64,000 nucleotides of DNA from Glaciecola sp. XM2 (GCF_018595715.1 NZ_JAHEOJ010000014.1:310001-374000), one strand, 5' to 3'. Positions 10,776 to 20,367 are shown, counted from the stretch's first letter. The notes: a model not told the origin generated them from the sequence alone. Made by a program: numbers and translations.

Positions 10776-12605
10776 ATGGATGAAAAGGCACACAGCTTCG
10801 ACGCGCAGCAGTTCTTAAAAAACGTTTCATCTAAGCCAGGCGTTTACAGAATGTACAATGCCGCCCAAGATGTGATTTATGTGGGCAAGGCAAAAAACCT
10901 CAAAAAACGCCTCAGTAGTTACTTTCGCAAGAATGTCGATAGCGTAAAAACCGAGTCTTTGGTTTCACAGATCGCTCACGTAGATGTGACCTTGGTCAGT
11001 AGCGAAACGGAAGCCTTTTTACTAGAAAACAACTATATAAAAAAGTACCGCCCTCGCTATAACGTGGTCTTGAGAGATGATAAATCGTACCCCTTTATCT
11101 TTCTATCGGACCATAAACACCCTAAGTTGGGGTTTCATCGAGGCGCGAAAAAAGCAAAAGGACAATATTTTGGACCTTATCCGAGCGCGTGGTCTGTGCG
11201 AGAGAGTCTGCGTTCTATGCAACGCTTGTTTCCGGTGCGCCAATGTGACGACAGTTATTATCGCAACCGCTCGCGGCCCTGCTTGCAATATCAACTTGAA
11301 CGATGCGCAGCGCCATGTGTTGAGGGTTATGTAAGCGATGAAGAGTATCAGGAACAAGTAGATTTAGCGGTTCTCTTTTTGAAAGGCAAAAATGCGCAGG
11401 TTATTCAGTCTCTGGTGACTAAAATGGAGACTGCCAGTGCTAATTTACAGTTTGAAGCAGCGGCAAGATTACGTGATCAAATCAGTGCCCTTAGAAAAGT
11501 ACAAGAACAACAGCTCATTAGTGGTACACAGCAAGAAATGGATGTGTTTGGCTTTTCCTTTAAACATGGACTAGCATGTGTATACGGCATGTTTATACGC
11601 GACAACCAGTTGTTAGGCAGTAAGTCGTTTTTTCCTAAAATTCCCAAAGGGGCTACCCCCGAAGAGATTTTTCAGTCATTCTTGCTACAGTTTTATCTCG
11701 CGGGTAATAAACTCATTCCTAAACAAATCGTTGTGCCTATCAAATTTGATGAAATGGACAGTGTACAAGAGGTGCTTTCAAAACAAGCTGGGCGCAAAAT
11801 TCAGTTTTATGAAGGTATTAGAGATGACAAACGTAAATACCTAAAGCTTGCCCATAGCAATGCGGACAACGCCTTAGAAACGCAACAAAACCAACAGAAA
11901 TCTATGTTTGCTCGCTTTAATGATCTTGAGAAAATGCTCAGCTATGATTCTCCCATAAAGCGCATGGAGTGTTTTGATATTTCTCATACATCTGGAGAGC
12001 AAACCGTTGCATCTTGTGTCGTGTTTGACCGTAATGGGCCATTAAAATCAGACTATCGACGTTTCAACATTGAAGGAATTACCGGTGGCGATGATTATGC
12101 GGCAATGGCACAAGCATTGAAGCGGCGATACAAGAAACCAAATGATGACGCCAAGATGCCTGATTTATTGTTAATTGACGGCGGAAAAGGGCAGTTATCG
12201 CAAGCCGAAAAACACTTTGCTGACTGGCCTGCTCAATATGTGCCTTTAATAGTCGGCGTGGCAAAAGGGACCACTCGTAAACCCGGCTTAGAAACATTGA
12301 TTATCGCCAATTCCCACGAGACCATTCCGGTCCAAAGCGATGCACCAGGTTTACACCTAGTGCAGCATATCAGGGATGAGTCTCATCGCTTTGCCATTAC
12401 CGGACATCGGAATCGCAGGCAGAAGGCGAAACAGCAGTCGGTATTGCAGGATATTCCAGGGGTGGGGGCTAAACGCCGTCAAGCATTATTGAAGTATACC
12501 GGCGGTATTCAAGGCTTGAAAAAAGCAAGTCGGGACGAAATTGCAAAAGTGCCCGGCATTAGTGAAGAATTAGCGGAAACGATTTATGATTATTTACACG
12601 GATGA
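10776..12605 (+). CDS. uvrC: Excinuclease ABC subunit C
   Basis: Makes both incisions around lesions in nucleotide excision repair. The 609-residue protein has the GIY-YIG nuclease (KPGVYRMYNAAQDVIYVGKA, about residues 19-40) for the 3' cut, the UVR motif near residue 210 that binds UvrB, the RNase H-like C-terminal nuclease (MECFDISHTSGE ... LLIDGGKGQL) and a tandem helix-hairpin-helix at the end (IPGVGAKRRQALL). It starts 12 bp after uvrY, so the two are surely co-transcribed. With the photolyases at 49-60 kb it forms part of a strong UV-repair set in this window. Confidence 0.98.
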   Translation: MDEKAHSFDAQQFLKNVSSKPGVYRMYNAAQDVIYVGKAKNLKKRLSSYFRKNVDSVKTESLVSQIAHVDVTLVSSETEAFLLENNYIKKYRPRYNVVLRDDKSYPFIFLSDHKHPKLGFHRGAKKAKGQYFGPYPSAWSVRESLRSMQRLFPVRQCDDSYYRNRSRPCLQYQLERCAAPCVEGYVSDEEYQEQVDLAVLFLKGKNAQVIQSLVTKMETASANLQFEAAARLRDQISALRKVQEQQLISGTQQEMDVFGFSFKHGLACVYGMFIRDNQLLGSKSFFPKIPKGATPEEIFQSFLLQFYLAGNKLIPKQIVVPIKFDEMDSVQEVLSKQAGRKIQFYEGIRDDKRKYLKLAHSNADNALETQQNQQKSMFARFNDLEKMLSYDSPIKRMECFDISHTSGEQTVASCVVFDRNGPLKSDYRRFNIEGITGGDDYAAMAQALKRRYKKPNDDAKMPDLLLIDGGKGQLSQAEKHFADWPAQYVPLIVGVAKGTTRKPGLETLIIANSHETIPVQSDAPGLHLVQHIRDESHRFAITGHRNRRQKAKQQSVLQDIPGVGAKRRQALLKYTGGIQGLKKASRDEIAKVPGISEELAETIYDYLHG

Positions 12606-12664
12606 GGCCATGTTCTGTTATCATTATAAATTAATTAGCTGTAACAAGAATAAACGCAATTAAC

Positions 12665-13228
12665 ATGTGGACTGTACCTAATATTATTACCCTGTTTAGG
12701 GTGTTACTCATTCCAATTTTCGTTTCTATCTATTTTTTAGATTGGAAATGGGCGCAACAAGCCGGCGCATTTGTATTTTGGCTCGCTGCCATCACCGACT
12801 GGTTTGATGGTTATTTAGCACGAAAGCTCAAGCAATCCTCAGCGTTTGGTGCGTTTCTCGATCCCGTTGCCGATAAGCTTATCGTGGCCGCGGCACTAGT
12901 GATGATCACGCACACATATGCTTCTTTATGGGTAACCGTACCGGCCATTGTGTTACTCATGCGCGAGATTTTTGTGTCGGCGCTGCGTGAATGGATGAGT
13001 AAACAAGGTCAGTCTGATGCCGTTAAAGTGAACTTTCTTGGGAAGGCCAAAACGACGCTACAAATGCTTGCACTCATCGGTTTGCTATCGGGTTTAGAGA
13101 CATTCATGGGATTCCCAATTTATTGGGTCTCGTTAGGCTATCTGCTATTGTGGGCCGCAGCGGTGTTGTCGCTTTGGTCAATGATAGTGTATTCAGCGGC
13201 CGGTTGGAAAACCTTAAAGGCCTTGTAA
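12665..13228 (+). CDS. pgsA: CDP-diacylglycerol--glycerol-3-phosphate 3-phosphatidyltransferase
   Basis: Inner-membrane enzyme making phosphatidylglycerol phosphate, the first committed step to PG and cardiolipin. The 187-residue protein has the CDP-alcohol phosphotransferase signature starting DWFDGYLAR, with the following G and two D residues in FGAFLDPVADK at the right spacing. Four or more hydrophobic segments are present. The gap to uvrC is 59 bp and the ribosome-binding site is weak. The downstream tRNA Gly-Cys-Leu operon matches glyW-cysT-leuZ beside pgsA in E. coli. Confidence 0.97.
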   Translation: MWTVPNIITLFRVLLIPIFVSIYFLDWKWAQQAGAFVFWLAAITDWFDGYLARKLKQSSAFGAFLDPVADKLIVAAALVMITHTYASLWVTVPAIVLLMREIFVSALREWMSKQGQSDAVKVNFLGKAKTTLQMLALIGLLSGLETFMGFPIYWVSLGYLLLWAAAVLSLWSMIVYSAAGWKTLKAL

Positions 13229-13314
13229 AAGGTAAGGTAAAAAACCAAAATTGACAGTTATGCATACAACTGTTCAATTTTTAGCTGAACAGCTTATTTG
13301 TAGTGTATTTGTGG

Positions 13315-13342
13315 TTGACACTATTTGTTTTGCAGGTAGAAT
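13315..13342 (+). promoter_or_regulatory. Sigma-70 promoter of the tRNA Gly-Cys-Leu operon
   Basis: Consensus TTGACA at 13315-13320 and TAGAAT at 13337-13342 with a 16-base spacer, followed by a GC-containing discriminator (GCACCGC). The predicted start is about ten bases before tRNA-Gly. Strong match, typical of a stable-RNA promoter. Confidence 0.8.
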
Positions 13343-13359
13343 GCACCGCACATTTCAGA

Positions 13360-13435
<76 letters not shown>

Positions 13436-13503
13436 ATTCTTTTTGAATTGACGCACACTGAAGTGGATTGCTTTTCAATCAGTAGCAAGTGAAGCAACGT
13501 TAC

Positions 13504-13577
13504 GGCGGAATGGCAGAATGGCTATGCAGCGGATTGCAAATCCGTGGATCTCGGTTCGACTCCGGGTTCCGCCTCCA
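13504..13577 (+). tRNA. tRNA-Cys(GCA)
   Basis: 74 bases with encoded CCA. Acceptor stem GGCGGAA / TTCCGCC, anticodon loop ATTGCAAAT centred on GCA, T-loop TTCGACT. Second gene of the operon, 68 bases after tRNA-Gly. Confidence 0.98.
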
Positions 13578-13591
13578 TAACGCTTATCAGT

Positions 13592-13678
13592 GCCCGGGTG
13601 GTGAAATTGGTAGACACAAGGGATTTAAAATCCCTCGCTCGTAAGAGTGTGCCGGTTCAAGTCCGGCCCCGGGCACCA
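13592..13678 (+). tRNA. tRNA-Leu(UAA)
   Basis: 87-base type II tRNA with encoded CCA. Acceptor stem GCCCGGG / CCCGGGC, anticodon loop TTTAAAA (UAA), long variable arm and T-loop TTCAAGT. Last of the operon; no clear hairpin terminator follows before the sulfurtransferase gene, only a T/C-rich stretch. Confidence 0.98.
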
Positions 13679-13737
13679 TCTTTCCTTTTATTTACCTATA
13701 CACAGTCATAGTGTAATCTTCTGTTTATTATCATTTT

Positions 13738-14628
13738 ATGTGCGATTCTTTTGTGTTGTCATCCGAAATAGCTCCGTCTCAATTATTCGCCCTAATGACC
13801 AATGGTCATGACTCATCTCCAAAGATCCTGTTTACCACCCTAAACTCCGCCAAGGCCACTCGACCAGGTAAAGTGGCCGACAAGGAGCGCTTTATTAAAG
13901 GGGCTGTGCTGTTTGATTTTGAAGCTGACATTGTTGATAAAGCATCGCACTTAAGCAATATGATGCCAAGCAAAGATGATTTTGAGCAGTGCGTCCAAGC
14001 CTTGGGTATCAATGGTGACGATAATATTGTTGTGTATGATGACTTCGGTAATTTTTGTGCGTCTCGCGTTTGGTTTATGTTTAAGGCCATGGGCCATCAA
14101 AATGTTAGCGTGCTGCAAGGCGGTTTACCTAAGTGGCTAGATTTAGGTTACGAGGTAGTAGGGGAGCTTTCCACCCCCTCGCAAACAGGTAATTTTACCG
14201 CCAAGCCAAACGCCAATTATCAATTTATTGACCAACGTTATGTTGCCCAGCACCTTGCCGTGCCTAATGCGCGCTTACCGCTTTTAGATGCACGTAGTCA
14301 TGCTCGATTCAGCGGTGATGAAAAAGATCCAAGAGCTGGCGTACGTAGTGGTCATATACCGTCATCTTATAACCTGCATTATAAAGATGTACAAAGCGGC
14401 GATGGAGCTTTTAAACCACAAGCCGACATCCAGAGCTTGTTTAATAAATACCCTCCCAGTGAACACGGGATGGCGTTTACCTGCGGCAGCGGTGTAACGG
14501 CGTGTATTTTAGCGCAGGCCGCTGATGCAATCGGTGCATCTCCGCTTTACGTCTACGACGGCTCATGGTCTGACTGGGGCGCCACTTGTGACTTGCCGAT
14601 TCAGACAGGTGATAATGATGGACTTTAG
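13738..14628 (+). CDS. sseA: Sulfurtransferase, 3-mercaptopyruvate type (tandem rhodanese)
   Basis: Transfers sulfur from 3-mercaptopyruvate (or thiosulfate) to an acceptor such as cyanide or thioredoxin. Two rhodanese domains are seen: an N-terminal inactive one (to about residue 150) and a C-terminal one with Cys249 in the CGSGVTA loop, the form typical of mercaptopyruvate sulfurtransferases rather than rhodaneses (CRxGx[R/T]). I keep the ATG at 13738 because the first domain begins only a few residues later, although no good ribosome-binding site precedes it. The LysE-type gene overlaps the 3' end. Confidence 0.85.
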   Translation: MCDSFVLSSEIAPSQLFALMTNGHDSSPKILFTTLNSAKATRPGKVADKERFIKGAVLFDFEADIVDKASHLSNMMPSKDDFEQCVQALGINGDDNIVVYDDFGNFCASRVWFMFKAMGHQNVSVLQGGLPKWLDLGYEVVGELSTPSQTGNFTAKPNANYQFIDQRYVAQHLAVPNARLPLLDARSHARFSGDEKDPRAGVRSGHIPSSYNLHYKDVQSGDGAFKPQADIQSLFNKYPPSEHGMAFTCGSGVTACILAQAADAIGASPLYVYDGSWSDWGATCDLPIQTGDNDGL

Positions 14629-15244
14629 TTTGGCCGTTTGGGCGAGCATCGCCGTTATGCATGCCTTTGCGGTAGCAAGCCCAGGTCCTGATTTTGCGGT
14701 GGTAATGAAACAAAGCCTGCAGCATGGAAGACGTCTTGGCATTATTACCAGCGTTGGTGTGGGAGTAGGGATATTGTTACATGTCCTGTACTCAATACTA
14801 GGTGTAAGTCTCATCATCCAAGCTACATCATGGCTTTACCAAACGCTAATTTATGCAGCGGCATTGTATTTAGTATGGATGGGGATCAGTGGCTTACGCA
14901 GCCGTCCTACTCAAGTGCAGAGCAATGAGACCGCATCAGTACGCACTCAATCTGCACCCAAAGCCTTTATGATTGGTTTTATAACAAATGGTTTGAACCC
15001 AAAGGCGACGTTGTTTTTTCTAACCCTCTACACGCTCGCCATACCCGCACAAACAAGCCTTCTCACAAAAGGGGTGTATGGCCTTTACCTAGCGTTTGCG
15101 ACCGCCTGTTGGTTCATTTTGGTGAGTATATTGGTGAGTCACTCGCGTATTCGCCAAGCGTACCTAAAAAAGGGATTCGTATTTGACCGTGTAATGGGAG
15201 CTGTACTTATCATTATGGCGATAATATTAGTGGTCACTCAATGA
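14618..15244 (+). CDS. LysE/RhtB family amino-acid exporter
   Basis: Inner-membrane exporter of the LysE superfamily (amino acids, homoserine lactones or similar; the substrate cannot be told). The frame is open from 14525, but the family start is MDFSLAVWASIAVMHAF at 14618, with AGGTG six bases upstream, overlapping the sulfurtransferase end by 11 bp. The 208-residue protein has six hydrophobic segments and the signature ASPGPDFAVV near residue 20, plus GLNPKATLFF in the second half. The overlap suggests coupled translation with the sulfurtransferase. Confidence 0.88.
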   Translation: MDFSLAVWASIAVMHAFAVASPGPDFAVVMKQSLQHGRRLGIITSVGVGVGILLHVLYSILGVSLIIQATSWLYQTLIYAAALYLVWMGISGLRSRPTQVQSNETASVRTQSAPKAFMIGFITNGLNPKATLFFLTLYTLAIPAQTSLLTKGVYGLYLAFATACWFILVSILVSHSRIRQAYLKKGFVFDRVMGAVLIIMAIILVVTQ

Positions 15245-15297
15245 TAATGTTAAGATTCGGGTACTTAATTCCTCATACATTAGCCATATAGGTAGCA

Positions 15298-16026
15298 ATG
15301 AAAGACGAAGCACATATACAGCGTATGCTCAACAAAGAGTATGAATTCGATGTCAAACACGTCTTAGTTCGTGCTCGAGACCTCAGTGGTCAAAATAATT
15401 GGACGCTGGTGCAAGCCATCCTCATCCTGATTTTGTCTGCTTTGATGTTGGGCTTTTTGTTCGTTTATGCTTTTGATATTCAAGATCCAGATCAAGTACA
15501 GGCGTTAAGCCATACACAAAATGCGTTAGCAAGCTTGGTTATTAATGTGGTGTTAGCACCCTTATTTGCAGGCATAAGTATGCTGGCAATCACCACTGCG
15601 CGTGGTCAGCAAGCAAAAGCGATCAATGTATTGTCGTATGTTAGTTATATACTACCTTTAGGTGTTGCCACTTTACTTATTTCTATTGCCATGGACATTG
15701 GCATGATCATGTTTATTTTACCTGCTTTTTACGTGTTTATGGCCACAACCTTTGCCTTGCCACTGATTGTAGATAAGGGGTTAACCCCTATATCAGCTAT
15801 CATCTTATCGGTGCGAATGGTCAACGCATATTTGTTTCCCATCACGACCATATTTTTGATTTTTGTTGCGCTTATGGTAGGTGTAGTGCTTACTTTTGGC
15901 TTTGCCTATATTTGGGTTGGGCCATATTTCTTTAATGTTCGAGCGGTATTGTACACAGAGCTTCTTTGCTCAAATAGTGAAGATGCGCAGTTAGATATAA
16001 AAAATTCAGGAGTGTTTGATGCATAA
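15298..16026 (+). CDS. Integral membrane protein of unknown function
   Basis: I do not recognise a named family. The 242-residue product starts with a charged cytoplasmic stretch (about 40 residues), then has about five hydrophobic segments, some with long Ile/Leu/Val runs, and ends in a short polar tail. The general plan resembles Yip1-like or DUF-type bacterial membrane proteins. It overlaps the following bax-like gene by 8 bp, which points to translational coupling, so a role near the cell wall or envelope is a fair guess but no more. Confidence 0.7.
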   Translation: MKDEAHIQRMLNKEYEFDVKHVLVRARDLSGQNNWTLVQAILILILSALMLGFLFVYAFDIQDPDQVQALSHTQNALASLVINVVLAPLFAGISMLAITTARGQQAKAINVLSYVSYILPLGVATLLISIAMDIGMIMFILPAFYVFMATTFALPLIVDKGLTPISAIILSVRMVNAYLFPITTIFLIFVALMVGVVLTFGFAYIWVGPYFFNVRAVLYTELLCSNSEDAQLDIKNSGVFDA

Positions 16027-16798
16027 ATTAAAAATCATCTCTTTAGCGCTACTGAGCGTGCTTGTCGTAGTGCTCACAATATACTTTTCTCAGCAATCGC
16101 CACCTTCTATAGTAAAAGATATTCCAGAGGTAGATTTTGCTGAAGACCCAGTACCAGACTTTGCGAGTATAGAGGACGTAACAGAGAAGAAAAACGCGTT
16201 TTTTAGCTACCTACGCCCAGCCGTTGAAGCGCAAAATGCGTACTTGCTTAATTTAAGAAATTACATTCAAGGCTTGCGTTCAAAAGTGATTTCCAATGAG
16301 GAACTCAACGAAGAGCAGCAACAAGAATTAGACTGGCTGATTAAAGAATACCGGGTCGACCCTGATCAAGAGCTATTGGAAATCTTTGATGTTTTGTTAC
16401 GTAGAATAGACATTATTCCGGTAGAGCTCGTTTTGGTGCAAAGTGCCAATGAGTCAGCGTGGGGTACCAGTCGCTTTGCCCAAGATGGTTATAACTTCTT
16501 TGGTATGTGGTGCTTTAAAAAGGGGTGTGGCTTTGTGCCAAGTCAACGCAGTGCTGGCGCTAATCATGAAGTCGCTAAATATGATAACTTATCTAAAGCG
16601 ATGTATTCCTATATGCGCAACCTTAACCGTCATCCTGCCTATACCGAGTTAAGAAATATTCGTAATCGCCTGAGAATGAATCAACAGGAAATCACAGCGA
16701 TAAAATTATCAGAAGGGCTAATCCGCTATTCTGAAAGAGGGAATGAGTATATTGAAGAGCTTCAATCAATGATAAGAGTAAACAAGGAGTTGATATAA
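16019..16798 (+). CDS. bax: Bax-like membrane-anchored glucosaminidase
   Basis: Member of the E. coli Bax family with a glucosaminidase (GH73-like) domain that cuts peptidoglycan glycan strands. The ATG at 16019 has AGGAG six bases upstream; a TTG one codon earlier is less likely. Residues 5-23 form an N-terminal anchor or signal, and the catalytic domain has the probable acid Glu145 in QSANESAWGTSRFA, then YNFFGMWCF and MYSYMRNLNRHPAY. Two Cys (WCFKKGC) could pair in the periplasm. The gene is coupled to the membrane protein upstream and followed at 2 bp by a DUF2987 protein. Confidence 0.85.
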   Translation: MHKLKIISLALLSVLVVVLTIYFSQQSPPSIVKDIPEVDFAEDPVPDFASIEDVTEKKNAFFSYLRPAVEAQNAYLLNLRNYIQGLRSKVISNEELNEEQQQELDWLIKEYRVDPDQELLEIFDVLLRRIDIIPVELVLVQSANESAWGTSRFAQDGYNFFGMWCFKKGCGFVPSQRSAGANHEVAKYDNLSKAMYSYMRNLNRHPAYTELRNIRNRLRMNQQEITAIKLSEGLIRYSERGNEYIEELQSMIRVNKELI

Positions 16799-16800
16799 TA

Positions 16801-17445
16801 GTGAAATCTTTATTCGTCTTTTCAGGACTATTAATCACAGCGCTTATTTTGCCGCCAGTCATGGCTGATGAAATACAAGTAGATTATAAAACGTTCTATT
16901 CTCACGTACGTAAAATTGACAATGAAGATACGGCTGCTTTGCAGTTTGCATTCGGCTTTATTCACGTTACTACTGGCAGATTATGTGAAATCAATGCGGC
17001 GCGCATTAGTACTCAAAAGCAACAAATTCCATTAGAGGTAAGCGGTGAAAATAGGTTTACGGTCCCCTCTGAGAGGGCGCTGCGAATGGCTGATGCTAAG
17101 ATCATCATTGATGTTACCGAACCGAGCAATCAGTGTGATATATCCGTGCAGCTTGAGACAAAACCCGAATACCTGAAACGATATTACACCTTTGAAGAAC
17201 TATCATTCCTATATAAGCAATATGAAGCGTTCTTTAATGAAATGGGCAGCTTTATGTCGTTTATGATGCCGTCAGTCTCCGGCCTAGTCGTGCAATTTGA
17301 AGACCAAAGCCTGACACAAACTATGGCAAATGGGTATAGCATTACACAAGGTAGCTTAACCTTAGATGAAGGCTTTTTTGAACGAGAAAAACCGCTAAAC
17401 CTGCCGGTGATTCCGTTACGCATAACCGCGCTAGCTAATAAGTAA
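16801..17445 (+). CDS. DUF2987 periplasmic protein
   Basis: The 214-residue product starts with GTG at 16801 (AAGGAG about 12 bases upstream) and has a classic signal peptide with cleavage likely after VMA near residue 22. The mature protein resembles DUF2987 proteins of Alteromonadales and Vibrionales: a small beta-rich domain with two cysteines (RLCEIN and NQCDIS) that may form a disulfide. Function is unknown. Its position two bases after bax suggests a shared envelope role. Confidence 0.75.
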   Translation: MKSLFVFSGLLITALILPPVMADEIQVDYKTFYSHVRKIDNEDTAALQFAFGFIHVTTGRLCEINAARISTQKQQIPLEVSGENRFTVPSERALRMADAKIIIDVTEPSNQCDISVQLETKPEYLKRYYTFEELSFLYKQYEAFFNEMGSFMSFMMPSVSGLVVQFEDQSLTQTMANGYSITQGSLTLDEGFFEREKPLNLPVIPLRITALANK

Positions 17446-17446
17446 T

Positions 17447-18358
17447 CTAACGTTCATCCCGGGTGATGTTCAGTTGATACGCAATTTGTTCAGCAAGCCT
17501 TTGAACGCTCTTATTACCATTTTCAGCAAGCTCCTTGGCTCTATGAAACTCCAATAAGCCAACGTCACGCAGTTGCGGCTCAATCAATACATCGGGTGGG
17601 TCTCCGGCAAGCCTTGAGCGAGTGACGCGAGCTTGCAAGATTTCAAGCGCGCTACTCATAACACCCATAATGCCAGGAGGGGTACGTTTATTAGGCTTCG
17701 GATCCGGTGAGAACCATTGTTTCATAATGCCACTGGCACCTTTTTCCATAAACTTATCGGTTTTCAATTGAGACGCTTTGTGCTCATTCTCAAACTTTTC
17801 AATTAATTGAGGTCGAAAATCAGCACTTAGGTTCACTGCAATGACAAAGTCAGCGCCTAGTTGTCGGCATTGATTGACCGGTACTGGGTTAACGACAGCG
17901 CCATCGACTAGCCAACGGCCTTCGTGTTCAATTGGTGTAAACAAAGCGGGGATAGCACATGAGGCTTGAATGGCGTCGTTTATATCGCCTTTATTGAAGA
18001 CCACTTCTTTGCCTGAGTATAAATCGGTGGCAACTGCGGTGAAGGGTTTGTCCATCTGCTCAAATGTTGGTGCGCAAAACTCATCACGATGTTTATCGAA
18101 TACTTTTTGCCCGCTTGCCAATCCACCACGTTTAAAGCCAACCCCTAGTAAGGTAAACACTTGCCATTCGGTTAAGCTATAAGCCCATTGCTCTAACTCA
18201 TCAAGCCTTCCGCTTGCATATGCTGCACCTACGTAGGCACCAATTGAGCATCCGGCAACCACATCAATTTTAACGCCGAGCTCTTCTAACGCTCTAATAA
18301 CACCAATATGTGCCCAACCGCGCGCAGCACCTGCGCCTAGCGCTAAACCAATTTTCAC
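17447..18358 (-). CDS. rssA: Patatin-like phospholipase RssA
   Basis: Patatin-family acyl hydrolase; E. coli rssA lies beside rssB and its substrate is unknown. The start is GTG at 18358 with AAGGAGG five bases before it. The 303-residue protein has the oxyanion loop GAGAARGWAHIG (residues 8-19), nucleophile Ser38 in GCSIG and catalytic Asp152 in VDGAVVNPVPV. No rssB is present here; ttcA lies 12 bp upstream on the same strand, so it is probably co-transcribed with ttcA. The convergent DUF2987 gene stops one base away. Confidence 0.9.
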   Translation of the reverse strand: MKIGLALGAGAARGWAHIGVIRALEELGVKIDVVAGCSIGAYVGAAYASGRLDELEQWAYSLTEWQVFTLLGVGFKRGGLASGQKVFDKHRDEFCAPTFEQMDKPFTAVATDLYSGKEVVFNKGDINDAIQASCAIPALFTPIEHEGRWLVDGAVVNPVPVNQCRQLGADFVIAVNLSADFRPQLIEKFENEHKASQLKTDKFMEKGASGIMKQWFSPDPKPNKRTPPGIMGVMSSALEILQARVTRSRLAGDPPDVLIEPQLRDVGLLEFHRAKELAENGNKSVQRLAEQIAYQLNITRDER

Positions 18359-18370
18359 GAATGCCTCCTT

Positions 18371-19264
18371 TTATTTAAGTTCAATGATGTCATCAGATAC
18401 TTGTTTGCTGGTAAATGCCTTTGGTAGTTCGGGTGGGTCAAAACCGGTGTCGCCTTCACTTGCATCGTCAACAACACCAGATAAGGTTTTAAAATCAAAC
18501 AATGCGTGATCGAGCACGTGGGATGGCACAACATTTTGCATGGCGCTGAATATCGACTCTACGCGTCCAGGAAAGCGGTTATGCCAGTCTTGAAGCATGG
18601 CTTTTATGTGCTTGCGCTGGAGATTTTCTTGAGAGCCACAAAGATTGCAAGGGATGATTGGATAACCAGCCTGCTCAGCGTAATGCGCAATATCAGTCTC
18701 TTTGCAATAGGCGAGAGGTCGAATTACAGTGTGCAAACCATCATCGCTTTGTAATTTTGGTGGCATTGATTTAAGTTTACCGCCATAAAACATATTCAAA
18801 AACAGCGTCTCAATCATATCGTCTCGATGGTGACCAAGTGCTATTTTAGTGGCTTTTAGCTCGGTGGCTGTGCGGTATAGAATACCTCGCCTTAATCTTG
18901 AACAAAGCGAGCAGGTTGTTTTTCCCTCGGGAACTTTGTCCTTAACGATGGAGTAGGTGTCTTCTTCTACTATTTTGTATTCTACGCCTAGTGAGCTTAG
19001 GTAGTTAGGCAGTATATCTTCAGGAAAGCCGGGTTGCTTTTGGTCTAAATTGACGGCAACAAGTGAAAACGCTATCGGTGCAACTCTCTGAAAATACATA
19101 AGAAATTCAAGCAGCGTATAGGAGTCTTTTCCCCCTGATAAGCAGACCATAACGTGGTCGCCATCCTCAATCATATTAAAATCGATAATTGCTTTGCCAA
19201 TGTCTTTTTTTAGACGCTTTTGGAGTTTTGTAAGTGCTGGCTGTTTGATTTTAGTCGCTGACAT
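18371..19264 (-). CDS. ttcA: tRNA 2-thiocytidine biosynthesis protein TtcA
   Basis: Fe-S dependent ATP pyrophosphatase that thiolates C32 in certain tRNAs. The 297-residue protein has the PP-loop SGGKDS at residues 43-48, the CxxC pair C118/C121 ([10 protein letters not shown]) and C206/C209 (CNLCG), the cysteines that hold the cluster and activated sulfur. Neighbours uspE and fnr are on the same strand and near ttcA in E. coli too. A strong hairpin separates it from uspE, so it probably has its own promoter. Confidence 0.96.
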   Translation of the reverse strand: MSATKIKQPALTKLQKRLKKDIGKAIIDFNMIEDGDHVMVCLSGGKDSYTLLEFLMYFQRVAPIAFSLVAVNLDQKQPGFPEDILPNYLSSLGVEYKIVEEDTYSIVKDKVPEGKTTCSLCSRLRRGILYRTATELKATKIALGHHRDDMIETLFLNMFYGGKLKSMPPKLQSDDGLHTVIRPLAYCKETDIAHYAEQAGYPIIPCNLCGSQENLQRKHIKAMLQDWHNRFPGRVESIFSAMQNVVPSHVLDHALFDFKTLSGVVDDASEGDTGFDPPELPKAFTSKQVSDDIIELK

Positions 19265-19288
19265 AACCTAATAAATAATAAAATAGAA

Positions 19289-19318
19289 ACGCGGCAAGTA
19301 TAACGTAACTTGCCGCGT
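19289..19318 (-). terminator. Intrinsic terminator between uspE and ttcA
   Basis: Eleven-base perfect stem (ACGCGGCAAGT and complement) with an eight-base loop, followed on the minus strand by TTTCTATTTTATTATTT. Positioned right after uspE. Confidence 0.85.
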
Positions 19319-19359
19319 CATTTCATGTTTTATGAATACTACAGTGGCGCTATCGCCAC

Positions 19360-20262
19360 TTATACTTGCGGTTTAACCACCAAGGTATCGCAGTTGACTT
19401 TATCGATAATATGCTCAGCAGTATTCCCGAGTAAAGCTGCAGAAAGTCCTCGCCTGCCTACAGAGCCAAGTACTAATAATTCTGCATCTAATTCATCACA
19501 CAATGCCGGTATGACATCTTCAGGGAGGCCTTCGGCAACATGCTGATTATTGCTGTTTATGCTGTAACGTTCGCACATCGCAGCGACATCTTTTTTATGT
19601 TTGGCTTCAATATCTTGATTATACGCCTGTGCGTTAAAGCTAGGGACTTCAACCGCAACATGGACCGGCGCACCAGCAAAGGTATTGGCGACATGCACCT
19701 GCGCTGCCACTAAATCGGCAAGCTCAATACTAATTTGGGTAACGCGCTCGCTAAGGAGGTTATGGGTCTTGTCATTAGCATCAATACTTACGGAGGCTAT
19801 GATTTTGCCATTTTCAGGCCAGTCATGCTCTTTGACCATTAACACATTCACAGGGCTATAACGTAAAAGGTTCCAGTCATTAGGTGTGAAGAGCTTTTGC
19901 GCGAGTTTTGTGTGCTGTTTGGTGCTTTTTACGATGAGATCGCAATGTTCATGACTAGCGACATCCACAATCCCGCGATACAACGACTTGTGCCAAACGG
20001 CTTTTGCTTCCACCTTTACCCCGTCACATTTTTCAATGTATGCGTGCATGGCTTTGTTTTGGGTGTTTATAAGGGCGGTCTTCATGTCAACGCGCTGCTC
20101 TGAGGTCAAGAAGTTCGTCATATCGTAGGTTTCGTCGTAGATGCAACTGACGAGCAATAGACTAGCATCTAGCTTTTTGGCCAAGAAACATGCACGGTCA
20201 AAAGCGGGTTGTTCTTTATGGTAAGGGTCAAATACAACTAAGATTCGTGAACAATTTAACAT
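19360..20262 (-). CDS. uspE: Universal stress protein UspE
   Basis: Tandem universal-stress protein linked with stationary phase, oxidative stress and aggregation in E. coli. I start it at the ATG at 20262 (MLNCSRILVV), which has GGAG six bases upstream; the frame is open five codons earlier. Two Usp domains fill residues 1-145 and 150-300; the second ends with the family stretch LLVLGSVGRRGLSAALLGNTAEHI. Each side is bounded by a hairpin, so it is probably a single-gene unit downstream of fnr, as in E. coli (fnr-uspE). Confidence 0.93.
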   Translation of the reverse strand: MLNCSRILVVFDPYHKEQPAFDRACFLAKKLDASLLLVSCIYDETYDMTNFLTSEQRVDMKTALINTQNKAMHAYIEKCDGVKVEAKAVWHKSLYRGIVDVASHEHCDLIVKSTKQHTKLAQKLFTPNDWNLLRYSPVNVLMVKEHDWPENGKIIASVSIDANDKTHNLLSERVTQISIELADLVAAQVHVANTFAGAPVHVAVEVPSFNAQAYNQDIEAKHKKDVAAMCERYSINSNNQHVAEGLPEDVIPALCDELDAELLVLGSVGRRGLSAALLGNTAEHIIDKVNCDTLVVKPQV

Positions 20263-20299
20263 CGTTTTCTCCAACATGATGATTATTGATAGTATAAAA

Positions 20300-20330
20300 A
20301 AGGTGGCTTACATATGCATGCAACCACCTT
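20300..20330 (-). terminator. Intrinsic terminator downstream of fnr
   Basis: On the minus strand AAGGTGG pairs with CCACCTT; the inner part TTGCAT / ATGTAA extends the stem with one bulge and a GU pair, and a run of six Ts follows. Lies between fnr and uspE. Confidence 0.8.
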
Positions 20331-20367
20331 GTGCTGGATCAAATAAGAATGAAATACTTTGCAGTAA

